Below are positions 34,735-42,423 of a DNA stretch of 42,873 bases, in pieces. The DNA is from an uncultured Collinsella sp. (GTDB lineage: Bacteria; Actinomycetota; Coriobacteriia; Coriobacteriales; Coriobacteriaceae), in assembly GCA_900547655.1 (NCBI GenBank), contig URHQ01000006.1:1-42873 (forward strand). The letters run 5' to 3'. Position 1 is the first letter of the stretch; each line of letters opens with the position of its first letter. Both the position numbers and the translations under genes were made by a program. Below the pieces are notes generated by a model. It searched no databases. It was not told where the DNA came from and saw only the letters and a program-made list of their open reading frames with translations.

Positions 34735-34767
34735 GAACGCCGCTCACGCCAGGGCGGCGTTCACCTT
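34735..34767. terminator. Hairpin terminator left of the HSDH gene
   Basis: GAACGCCGC (34735-34743) pairs with GCGGCGTTC (34754-34762), followed by ACCTTTT; on the - strand it is followed by GGTGTGGTTTTA. Probably a remnant terminator of a deleted neighbour. The rest of 34131-34978 holds only the two fragments and no intact gene. Confidence 0.65.
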
Positions 34768-34978
34768 TTGGTTCCACCTGCCAGCACCTCCTCTCTCGAT
34801 GCCGCAAGGGTTTCTTCGCGGTGATAGACCGACACCGTTCATCGTTGTTGCGGGCTCGTTCGCAAAGTCGTGAACACGCTCCCCTCTTGTTCAGCGCATA
34901 ATGGTGCACCGTGTGCGGCTGTGCGGCCGCACGCTAAAGGAGATGTGCCCGCATGGGCATCGAGAGAGAGGATGCAGC

Positions 34979-35770
34979 ATGAACCTGAGGGAGAAGTACG
35001 GTGAGTGGGGCCTGATTCTGGGCGCGACCGAGGGCGTCGGCAAGGCGTTCTGCGAGAAGATCGCCGCCGGCGGCATGAATGTCGTCATGGTCGGCCGTCG
35101 CGAGGAGAAGCTGAACGTGCTCGCCGGCGAGATCCGCGAGACCTACGGCGTGGAGACCAAGGTCGTGCGCGCCGACTTTAGCCAGCCCGGCGCGGCCGAG
35201 ACCGTCTTCGCCGCGACCGAGGGCCTGGACATGGGCTTCATGAGCTACGTTGCCTGCCTGCACAGCTTCGGCAAGATCCAGGACACCCCCTGGGAGAAGC
35301 ACGAGGCCATGATCAACGTCAACGTCGTGACCTTCCTCAAGTGCTTCCACCACTACATGCGGATCTTTGCCACCCAGGACCGCGGCGCCGTGATCAACGT
35401 CTCGTCGATGACCGGCATCAGCTCCAGCCCCTGGAACGGCCAGTACGGCGCGGGCAAGGCCTTCATCCTCAAGATGACCGAGGCCGTGGCCTGCGAGTGC
35501 GAGGGCACCGGTGTCGACGTCGAGGTCATCACCCTCGGCACCACCCTAACCCCCAGCCTGCTGTCCAACCTCCCCGGCGGCCCGCAGGGCGAGGCCGTCA
35601 TGAAGATCGCCCTCACCCCCGAGGAGTGCGTCGACGAGGCCTTTGAGAAGCTGGGTAAGGAGCTCTCCGTCATCGCCGGCCAGCGCAACAAGGACTCCGT
35701 CCACGACTGGAAGGCCAACCACACCGAGGACGAGTACATCCGCTACATGGGCTCGTTCTACCGCGACTAG
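34979..35770 (+). CDS. NADP-dependent 7-beta-hydroxysteroid dehydrogenase
   Basis: A 263-aa short-chain dehydrogenase that, from memory, matches the characterised Collinsella aerofaciens 7-beta-HSDH nearly or fully. It interconverts 7-oxo bile acids and 7-beta-hydroxy epimers (ursodeoxycholate). The Rossmann glycine motif is GATEGVG, Arg40-Arg41 in VGRREEK fit NADP(H), and the catalytic triad is Ser143, Tyr156, Lys160 (YGAGK). ATG 34979 has GAGAGG upstream and gives the known protein start. A hairpin (GTGCGG/CCGCAC, ~34911-34930) stands in the leader. Third codon positions are almost all G/C, and both flanks are gene debris, suggesting acquisition. Confidence 0.95.
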   Translation: MNLREKYGEWGLILGATEGVGKAFCEKIAAGGMNVVMVGRREEKLNVLAGEIRETYGVETKVVRADFSQPGAAETVFAATEGLDMGFMSYVACLHSFGKIQDTPWEKHEAMINVNVVTFLKCFHHYMRIFATQDRGAVINVSSMTGISSSPWNGQYGAGKAFILKMTEAVACECEGTGVDVEVITLGTTLTPSLLSNLPGGPQGEAVMKIALTPEECVDEAFEKLGKELSVIAGQRNKDSVHDWKANHTEDEYIRYMGSFYRD

Positions 35771-35829
35771 CGGCTGCCGCGGCGCGTGCGCGAGGGCACG
35801 TGCGGGTTCGCAGGTAGAGATGCGAGTGC

Positions 35830-35884
35830 GAGGGTTTCTTTGCGGGGGCGTGCGGATGCGGCGCCTGCGAGGGAACCCTCTTTT
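35830..35884 (+). terminator. Probable terminator of the HSDH gene
   Basis: GAGGGTT (35830-35836) pairs with AACCCTC (35874-35880), followed by TTTTC; the 37-nt interior is GC-rich and can fold further. Confidence 0.6.
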
Positions 35885-35917
35885 CATGGGTGGGCGCGGC
35901 GATGAACCCGTGCGCGG

Positions 35918-36070
35918 CACCTCGGCGCTCACCGTCGAGGGCGACCTGCCCGGCTCCCTCGCGATCTCCCTACACGGGGTTCTGCGCTCCGGCATCCTCT
36001 GGACCGTGTCTCGCTCGTGCTCAGTGGGCCGGCCGATCCGGCCCTCAGGGTATCGGATTCCCGCATTCAT
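35918..36070 (-). pseudogene. IS30-family transposase N-terminal remnant
   Basis: About 50 residues remain: GRPTEHERDTVQRM, then CREIAREPGRSPSTVSAEV, the IS30-type helix-turn-helix. The frame then runs into unrelated sequence and the DDE catalytic domain is missing. Substitutions in the motif (EP for EL) suggest decay. A palindrome (36060-36070 with 36085-36095) covers its start codon. Confidence 0.75.
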
Positions 36071-36127
36071 CCGTACATGTTCGTATGAATGCGGGAGGTG
36101 TTCGGGTGAAGTTGATATTCAAGGGTC

Positions 36128-36173
36128 TGCCGCGCTCCCCTGCCATTACGAGCTCATCCTGGTTGGCGTTTCG
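36128..36173 (+). repeat. Dispersed repeat, copy A
   Basis: TGCCGCGCTCCCCTGCC, then ATTAC, GAGCTCATCC and TTGGCGTTTCG recur in the same order and orientation at 39983-40047, where 20 extra bases split the unit. No gene in 36071-36347. Confidence 0.6.
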
Positions 36174-36347
36174 AGCTCAGGGAGTATGCGGTGCGTGGAT
36201 AATGGACTCACCTCGATGACGGCGTTGACGGGAGCGACCATGGCGATGTGCGAGATCGCAGTCAACTCCGACTCCCCGGAAAGCGATTCGAGGAACTGGA
36301 AGAATACAAGGAATGCCAAACTCGTCGATTCCGTTGACCGCAACGTG

Positions 36348-38504
36348 CTAAGCCGTCGGTTTCTCCTCGGCATCCTGCTCGAACTTGACAAGGGCGTCGG
36401 AAATCTGCCTGCTGGTGGGAAGCGCGAAGCGCTCTCTGCGCGACACGATCTCATCAAACATCGGGACAAGGAATGCTCGGATCTTCGCCTCTTGGAACTG
36501 CGATGGGAGCGTTTCCTCCATCAGTGTCTTGAACTCTTCCGGCTTTACGCCGTTTAGGACAGCAAGCAGCTCGTCCATCTCACGTCCGTCGAGCAGGTAC
36601 TCGACCGCCATGCACGACACCATGGCGTTGAAGTACCGCCCAAAAGACGCGCTGTCGCCCTCGAACAGTATCCCGCCGACTACGCCCGCGGCCGCTGTGC
36701 CGACCGTTCCGCCGACCATGCCGCCCGCGAGGCCGACGATGGTCCCCACGCCGGGCGACACCGCCGTTCCGGCCGCGGCGCCGACCTTCGCCGCCGCGAC
36801 TCCTGCTGCAGCGGCGCCGGCGATTCCCCCGGCGATCGAGGTGGCGAGGCATGCCATGTTCTGGGCGTACTGGGCGCCACTTGCCTTGCCCTGGAGGAGT
36901 TTGTAGGTCTCGGGGACTGAGAACACGGCGAGGGTCACCGCTGCCGAGACGGCATTGCCCCTTAGCATCTTCGCAAGCTGCTTGGAGGCGGCTGCTCCGC
37001 TGATGGCGGTCTTGCCCGTGAGGGCGCGCAGGCCGTTGACGATTGTGGCGGACGCCTTGAATCCGAGCTTGCCGACCACCGCCTGGCTGGGCGCCATCAA
37101 AGCGTTGGAAAGCCCCGTTCTGGAGAGCTGCGAGACGACCATATGCTGGGCAAAGGACAGGCCGAATACCTGGACGCCGGCGGCGATGCCCGCCTGGACG
37201 GCGCCGGTGATGTCCCCGGTCTCCCTGTACGCCATGAACGTCGTCGCCAGAAACGACAGGCCGAATGCGCAGGAGCATGTGACCGCGCCGGTCGCGGCGT
37301 CATACTTCAGCGAATCCGCCGTTCCCGGCTTGGCGAGGTTCACCGCCTGGTCGTATGTGAGCTTGCCTTTGCGGACGATCTTCTCGGCGTCCCTGGGGTC
37401 GCTGACGCCGGGAACCTTGCCTTGGCTAATCTTCTTCTCAAAGCCGCGGAGCACCTGCTCGTACTGGTCTTTCGGGACCTCGAGCTGCATCGGCGTGCCG
37501 TCTTTCGCGAGGTAGCGATACTGATGGCTGCTCGGATCGAAGCATGCTTCGAGGGAGCCGCGTGCCGTCTTGTAGTACTTGGTCTGGATCAGAACGCCGT
37601 CGACGCTTCGGTCGGGGCCGTTCTTCGCGTTGTCCCTCCCCAGAATCTCGGCCTGGTGGCCCTGGAGCCTGTCGATGATGTTGTTGGCCTCCTCGGCAAG
37701 CTCTCCGTGGCCCGCAGGGTTGTTGACCGCGGCCCGCTGCTCGATGAAGACCTCCCCGTTGCTGTTGATGGTCGCCGCCGCCGCGACTGCCGCGGCTTTG
37801 ACCGCCGTATCGTCCGCCGTGGCAAGCTCGCTGTCGATGTCGGCGGCGCGGTCATCCTCGAGGTCGCGGAGCGCTTGGCAGCGGGATACGAACTGGCCCC
37901 GGCACGCTTCGTCGACGGTGAGCGCAAGGTTGCCTTCACCGTCGGAGGCGAAGGAGCCGGGTTCGAAGTACGCCCACTCGAAGTAGAAAAGGCGAGACTG
38001 TCTCTTTTCCTTCCCCGGGACGGCGAACGCGTCGGCATCTGCCTTGATGTAGACGCCCTTTTCGGTCATGGCGATACCGCTGGGCCTGAGGTCGAATTCG
38101 GCGTCGGCCCAGATAACGGTCTGCTCCCTCGGTATCGGGAAGGTTGACTTCACCTTGGCGGCATTGGCTTCCGTCAACGGAAGCGGAGAATCCTGGAATG
38201 AGCCGAGTAGCCCCTGTGCGCGGGTGCCCTCAATCGCCCTCAGGGCTTCCTGCATCTTGGGTGTGTACTCCGCCTTCTCCGCATCGAGTCTCTCGGCCTC
38301 TTTTTCGTCGAGGACGGCCTTCGCTCCACTCGCCACTCCTGCGATCGCCGCACCCGCAGTAGCCGCCGTGTCCACGACCGCAGCGCTTGCCGCAACCGCC
38401 ATCCCAGATGCCCCCTCGGCAATCTTGGTCGCCGTCTCGCCGGCAGTCTTAGTGGCCCTCTGAATCTCCTGCAGCGGGTCGAAGCCTTTGTCGAATATGC
38501 TCAT
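36348..38504 (-). CDS. 718-aa protein with PH-like, QxK-motif and glycine-zipper regions; function unknown
   Basis: I do not recognise a named family. Residues 1-80 are Ala/Lys-rich helices. Around 125-185 a PH/GRAM-like beta segment is suggested (DLRPSGIAMTEKGVYIK). Residues 265-360 form a conserved-looking block with HGELAEEANNIID, then GPDRSVDGVLIQTKYYK; PD followed by D-x4-Q-x-K resembles, but does not prove, a PD-(D/E)xK nuclease site. Residues ~405-460 and 515-535 are hydrophobic, and 559-612 are a Gly/Ala zipper like those of pore-forming or membrane-inserting proteins. It is divergent from the pilin-like gene. A toxin or defence effector is possible. Confidence 0.75.
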   Translation of the reverse strand: MSIFDKGFDPLQEIQRATKTAGETATKIAEGASGMAVAASAAVVDTAATAGAAIAGVASGAKAVLDEKEAERLDAEKAEYTPKMQEALRAIEGTRAQGLLGSFQDSPLPLTEANAAKVKSTFPIPREQTVIWADAEFDLRPSGIAMTEKGVYIKADADAFAVPGKEKRQSRLFYFEWAYFEPGSFASDGEGNLALTVDEACRGQFVSRCQALRDLEDDRAADIDSELATADDTAVKAAAVAAAATINSNGEVFIEQRAAVNNPAGHGELAEEANNIIDRLQGHQAEILGRDNAKNGPDRSVDGVLIQTKYYKTARGSLEACFDPSSHQYRYLAKDGTPMQLEVPKDQYEQVLRGFEKKISQGKVPGVSDPRDAEKIVRKGKLTYDQAVNLAKPGTADSLKYDAATGAVTCSCAFGLSFLATTFMAYRETGDITGAVQAGIAAGVQVFGLSFAQHMVVSQLSRTGLSNALMAPSQAVVGKLGFKASATIVNGLRALTGKTAISGAAASKQLAKMLRGNAVSAAVTLAVFSVPETYKLLQGKASGAQYAQNMACLATSIAGGIAGAAAAGVAAAKVGAAAGTAVSPGVGTIVGLAGGMVGGTVGTAAAGVVGGILFEGDSASFGRYFNAMVSCMAVEYLLDGREMDELLAVLNGVKPEEFKTLMEETLPSQFQEAKIRAFLVPMFDEIVSRRERFALPTSRQISDALVKFEQDAEEKPTA

Positions 38505-38852
38505 GGACGATTCTTTCTCGTGGGCGAACAGACAGTTCGAATCGCGTTGTTTCTCATGCGAACGTCAGTATACTCTGCGCTTTATGCCTTTGGTTCAGCT
38601 GCCAGACCCGGCGCAGGGAACTCGAGCAAGATTGACAAACATTGGGCGGTACAAGGGGGGGCACCCACAATCGCCTCTATATCGACGAGGTGCGGCCGCG
38701 CGAGGGCTTCGGGAGGGCAATTGACTGCATCCAAGACACTCGGTTTTCTCCCCTACCGTCATCGTTGCCGCTGCGGCAAGACCGGAGCAGAATTATGGAA
38801 TAGCCCTACGCTCGGCTCGTATTGCAAACCCTGAGCGAAGGGAGTGTCGCAT
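38505..38852. other. Intergenic region between the 718-aa gene and the pilin-like gene
   Basis: Contains AGTATACT near 38568, which can act as a -10 on either strand, two TTGAC hexamers (38632 and 38721), and at its right end the hairpin over the pilin ribosome-binding site. An open frame 38520-38834 has no recognisable product. Confidence 0.4.
38804..38842 (+). promoter_or_regulatory. Hairpin occluding the pilin ribosome-binding site
   Basis: CCCTACGCTC (38804-38813) pairs with GAGCGAAGGG (38833-38842) with one A-A mismatch. The 3' arm contains most of AAGGGAG (38838-38844), the ribosome-binding site 8 nt before the ATG at 38853. Opening of the hairpin would be needed for efficient translation. 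Confidence 0.6.
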
Positions 38853-39850
38853 ATGCATGCAGCGGCAATTAACCTTCGGGGGGGGTATCTCTTAGTGGTG
38901 CCCGCCTCCGAGGCCAATCGATTATCGAGTACGTCCTGATCATCGCGGTCATCGGCCTGGTGATCGTGTTCGCGGGACCCGGCGTGGCCGGTGCCATCCG
39001 AAACCAGTTCAACCTGGTCGGCAACACAATGAACAGTGGGACTTGCGGCGGCGTCGAGGGCGGCGGCGCGTCCGGTGGCGGCTCCACAGGTGCCGATTCC
39101 GCGACCGTCCAGGCGGCTATCGCCAAGGACACCAAGGACTGGACTCTCGAGGAGCAGAAGGCCGTGGCCGAGGACATCGCCGCGAAAGGCGAGGCCTCGC
39201 CGGCATATTCCAAGGCCAAGTCCGCCATGGATGCGGGGACGACCTGGTCGGTCAAGCTGACGAACGGCGAAACCATGACCTACCGTATCATCGGCATCAA
39301 CCACGACGATTTGGCCGATGGTTCCGGCAAGGCGGGCCTGACGTTCCTCACCACCTCGACAGAGCTTTCGTCCAACATGAACGCCGGTCACACCAATGCA
39401 GGCGGCTGGGAGAAGTCGGAGCTCCGCCAGAAGATGAATTCCGGCGAGATCTGGAACCTCATGCCGTCCGATTTCCAGACCAAGGTGAAATCGGTCAGGA
39501 AGCTCACGAACAACGTCGGCGGCGAGCGGGCGAACAAGGATGCCGCCGTGACGGCTACCACCGACAAGCTGTTCCTGCTCAGCTACTCCGAGATCGTCGA
39601 GGCCCCATATAGCGGTTGGTCTGAATACTCTTGGATTGGCAAGGAAGGTGCCCAGTACGAGGCATTCGAGGGCAAAGTGACGGAGAACTATTCGTACAAC
39701 TCCGCCATTGCCATTGGCCGCCTTTGGTGGGAGCGTTCGATGCTTCCGGACAACTCTGCGTACTTCCTCTTAGTCGATCACCGCGGCTGCCCGTCCGCTG
39801 CCGATGGTGCCGCGTACTCGGAATGCGTCTGTCCCGCCTGGTGCTTCTAG
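38853..39850 (+). CDS. Flp-type pilin fused to a DUF6273-like domain, frame interrupted at a G8 tract
   Basis: From 38873 the frame ending at 39850 is open: a class III prepilin signal RGQSIIEYVLIIAVIGLVIV, with cleavage expected before QS and the conserved Glu at +5, the AGAIRNQF segment, a Gly/Ser linker, then a DUF6273-like domain with WEKSELRQKM, DKLFLLSY, LWWERS and the closing CVCPAWCF. No ATG, GTG or TTG lies before the signal in this frame. The only start with a ribosome-binding site, ATG 38853, is out of frame and stops after 28 codons; one more G in the G8 run (38878-38885) would join the two. It is either phase-variable and OFF here, or broken. Confidence 0.7.
38878..38885 (+). repeat. 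G8 homopolymer between start codon and prepilin signal
   Basis: Eight G in a row. Nine G would put ATG 38853 in frame with the prepilin; seven G would do so for ATG 38857. A typical slipped-strand mispairing tract. Confidence 0.8.
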
Positions 39851-39862
39851 CCCGTCTAGTGC

Positions 39863-39896
39863 AAAGCCCGTGCGACCCTGCGCGGGCTTTTCTTTT
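39863..39896 (+). terminator. Intrinsic terminator of the pilin-like gene
   Basis: AAAGCCCGTGC (39863-39873) pairs with GCGCGGGCTTT (39880-39890), one wobble, then TCTTTT. Confidence 0.88.
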
Positions 39897-39982
39897 GGCG
39901 ATTACTCGAACAATTTGAGGTTCAAGGCACATGTAGTCGGTTTGAGGAAAAAAGGGGTCATACAGCGTTTCTCAGAGCGCAT

Positions 39983-40047
39983 GCCGCACTTCCCTGCCAT
40001 TACCTTCGTAGCGCCCTCGCATAGAGCTCATCCCGCTTGGCGTTTCG
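39983..40047 (+). repeat. Dispersed repeat, copy B
   Basis: TGCCGCACTTCCCTGCC, ATTAC, then 20 extra bases, then GAGCTCATCCCGCTTGGCG and TTTCG: the partner of 36128-36173. Together they bracket the 718-aa and pilin-like genes. Confidence 0.6.
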
Positions 40048-40320
40048 TTGCAACCGCTCACTTGTCCGCCGATCAAGTGAACTACTGGAATAAATACAGC
40101 GACACGCTTGTTCGTTACAGTCGCTATATCTACGTAAATCGCCGCGATAAATACAGCCTGTACTCGGCTGTATACCAGCTACGCGTATGTAGATTCATAT
40201 CGCGTAAATAAATCGGCTCAAGCGCGTACAAAACGCGCAAGTAGCCGCAAAAGGCGATTATCGCGTAGGTAGATTATTGGCACCCTGTTGCTTAATCAAA
40301 ATTAAGCAATTGCTTAAAAC

Positions 40321-40350
40321 AAAAAAGGTCAGGCACTAGGTGCCTGACCT
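40321..40350 (-). terminator. Terminator downstream of the tRNA-Pro fragment
   Basis: On the - strand AGGTCAGGCAC, a 3-nt loop and GTGCCTGACCT (40326-40336 with 40340-40350) are followed by TTTTTT. A perfect 11-bp stem, placed just after the tRNA CCA end. Confidence 0.9.
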
Positions 40351-40359
40351 GCAAACTTC

Positions 40360-40404
40360 TGGTCGGGACGACTGGATTCGAACCAGCGACCCCTTGACCC
40401 CCAG
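40360..40404 (-). other. Attachment site: 3' fragment of tRNA-Pro(GGG)
   Basis: On the - strand the sequence reads from the anticodon loop CTGGGGG through TCAAG, the T-arm CTGG-TTCGAAT-CCAG and the acceptor strand GTCCCGA to CCA. The matching 5' acceptor strand (TCGGGAC), D-arm and 5' anticodon arm are absent, so this is not a working tRNA. Such 3' halves mark the end of an element integrated by a tyrosine recombinase, and the integrase gene lies 250 bp to the right. The intact tRNA should be at the other end, beyond the contig. Confidence 0.85.
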
Positions 40405-40654
40405 CGGGCCCATAATAGGCCTGACCTGTGTTTATTTTGTTATACCACGCGCAAATAGCGCAAGTAGAGCGTTTCTACGTATGTAGATTAACCCAGCTAA
40501 GCACGTTTTGTCAAGATAGAATATTATCGACTTCGAGGAGCGCGGTGCAGCCGATGACTTAATCAACGGGGGTAGGAGCCCCGAATCGTCGTCTCTCCGG
40601 GTTCCCGCAGGTGGGCCCATCTGTTTCTAATCAACTGCGGATTTAGGAGCAGAC

Positions 40655-42145
40655 ATGCAAAACGAGAAATGCAGCAATAAAACCTTACGCATATGCGGAG
40701 TCGGCAGCGTGAGGAAGAACAAGGGGAAATGGCAGGCCATCGTGACGGTGGCCGACGAGGTGACCGGGAAGAAGGTCCAGAGGACCAGGAACACCGGCGT
40801 GCCCTGCCTGAAGCAGGGCACGAGGGGAAAGGCGGCGGCGATGCGCGTCCTCTCGGAATTCAGGTCGGAGATCGAGTCTGAGTTCGCCGAGGCAGAGGGG
40901 GCGAGGGCCGCTGTCGGCACCGGGCTTCCCGCCGAACAGCGGGACGACTACGCCGCGCTGCCGCTCTCCGAGGCGCTCGAGAAGTTCATCGCCTTCTGCC
41001 TGGAGATGAACAGAATCACCCCGACGACCCGCGACGACTACCACTACAGCGCCCTGCACATCGAGCGCGACGAGCTGGGTCTGGTCCCCGTGAACGAGGT
41101 GACGACCGACGACGTCAACGCGTGGTCGAGGCGCAGGATCGCCCTGGGCACGGCGCCCGACACGCTCAACAAGTCATTCAAGCTCGGCAAGCGGCTCTAC
41201 GCCGTCCTGCTGAAGCGCAGCAACGACACGATCGGGAGGAACCCGTTCGACGGCGCCCTCGCGCCCAGGGTCATCGCCAGGCCCAGGAACGCGCTTCGCT
41301 CCGACCTCGTGCCGAAGCTCAACTCTGTGACCTCGATGATGCCGGACTCGACCTTCAGGCGGGCGGTCGTGCTCGCCCTGCACACCGGGATGCGCATCGG
41401 CGAGGTCTGCGGCCTGCGGTGGTGCGACGTCGACTTCGAGTCGGGGCTCATCACGGTCAGGCACTCCGTGGCCTACGTCAAGGACAGGGGCTCCTTCATC
41501 AAGGACACCAAGAACCACGACCTGAGGACGATCCCCATCGACCCGGTGGGCCTGCTCCCCTTCCTGAAAGAGATCCACGAGATCGATTCGCAGAGGCTCC
41601 GGGAGGCGTCGACCCTCGGCACGCGCGACCTCGCGGACAGATACGTCGTGTCGCGGCCGGACGGCTCCTTCGCCACCACCAGCTACATCCGCAGGGCGTT
41701 CAAGACGTTCTCGGAGACCAACGGCCTCATGGGCACCAACGACGAGCTGATCACGTTCCACGGCCTGCGCCACACCTTCGCGACGCAGTGGATCCGCCAC
41801 GGCGGCGACATCAAGGCGCTGCAGTCGATCCTCGGGCACAAGGACGCCATGGTCACGCTCAACGTCTACGCCGACATCGAGCCGATGTCCAAGATCCAGA
41901 ACATGCTGCGCGTGTCGCCGAGCCTGTGGCGCGGCTACCTCGGCCTGAGGGTGGACCCCGGCCCCATGTTCCAGCAGAAGATCCGCGAGGCGATCGAGAC
42001 GCTCGAGGCGTTCGGCTACGGCATCTCCGACCCCGACGACCGCAACGTCCTCATCCGCGACGTGCAGACCATCAGCCGCCTCTACCCCACCGAGTACGCG
42101 GCAGTGCTGGGGGCCATCCCGACCGATGCGATCGTGGTCGAGTAG
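40655..42145 (+). CDS. Tyrosine-type site-specific integrase
   Basis: 496 aa. An N-terminal AP2-like arm-binding segment (GSVRKNKGKWQAIVTVADE), a SAM-like core-binding domain (~100-190), and a catalytic domain with Arg247 (GMRIGE), Lys286 (DTKNHDL), His369-x2-Arg372 (HGLRH), His395 (LGHK) and Tyr405 (NVYAD). All active-site residues are present. A ~75-residue C-terminal extension follows. Arg codons are often AGG, unlike the core genes here, which fits transfer. TAGGAGCAGAC precedes the ATG. It should recombine at the adjacent tRNA-Pro site. Confidence 0.95.
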   Translation: MQNEKCSNKTLRICGVGSVRKNKGKWQAIVTVADEVTGKKVQRTRNTGVPCLKQGTRGKAAAMRVLSEFRSEIESEFAEAEGARAAVGTGLPAEQRDDYAALPLSEALEKFIAFCLEMNRITPTTRDDYHYSALHIERDELGLVPVNEVTTDDVNAWSRRRIALGTAPDTLNKSFKLGKRLYAVLLKRSNDTIGRNPFDGALAPRVIARPRNALRSDLVPKLNSVTSMMPDSTFRRAVVLALHTGMRIGEVCGLRWCDVDFESGLITVRHSVAYVKDRGSFIKDTKNHDLRTIPIDPVGLLPFLKEIHEIDSQRLREASTLGTRDLADRYVVSRPDGSFATTSYIRRAFKTFSETNGLMGTNDELITFHGLRHTFATQWIRHGGDIKALQSILGHKDAMVTLNVYADIEPMSKIQNMLRVSPSLWRGYLGLRVDPGPMFQQKIREAIETLEAFGYGISDPDDRNVLIRDVQTISRLYPTEYAAVLGAIPTDAIVVE

Positions 42146-42423
42146 AGGCTGAGGCATGCGCTTTCCCAGATCCGTAGTGCAAGTACGGGAATGTGGAAAC
42201 GCGTTTAAACAGATTCTACCGGATCATCTCGGTTACGCAAATGCGGCACGGGTTTCCGCGATGGCGGACGCCCGTGCCCTTCTATTTACGATTGCGCAAT
42301 GCGTCCGCGGGAATGCAGATGGGGTCCCGCGTCTCAGGCCGGGGATTTTCGGCCGCGCCGCCCGATTTCTACATAAGGCCTGCAGATGTAGACGGCTTTC
42401 GGGAGGTCCCGACGGCGCCTCTC
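42146..42423. other. Intergenic region after the integrase
   Basis: No gene recognised. It contains a short hairpin (CTACAT/ATGTAG around 42369-42391). Open frames here on + are shadows with no recognisable product. Confidence 0.4.

Larger units (their letters stand above)
40182..40489. repeat. Short direct repeats on both sides of the tRNA-Pro fragment
   Basis: CGCGTATGTAGATT (40182), CGCGTAGGTAGATT (40262) and TACGTATGTAGATT (40476); ACGCGCAAGTAG (40233), ACGCGCAAATAG (40447) and GCGCAAGTAG (40458); also ATAAATACAGC at 40090 and 40148 and GCCTGACCTG at 40342 and 40419. They resemble integrase arm-type sites. Confidence 0.55.

Noticed and set aside
34901..34978. Upstream extension of the HSDH frame from ATG 34901
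   Set aside because: It would read through the leader hairpin and lacks a ribosome-binding site; MNLREK at 34979 agrees with the known enzyme.
39804..40211. 135-codon + frame after the pilin gene
   Set aside because: It runs through the pilin terminator, has no recognisable domain and covers the repeat and att region.
40360..40404. Functional tRNA-Pro gene
   Set aside because: The D-arm, 5' acceptor strand and 5' side of the anticodon stem are missing.
41122..42177. 351-codon + strand frame inside the integrase gene
   Set aside because: Arg/Pro/His/Gln-rich shadow of the integrase in another frame; the integrase has all catalytic residues.
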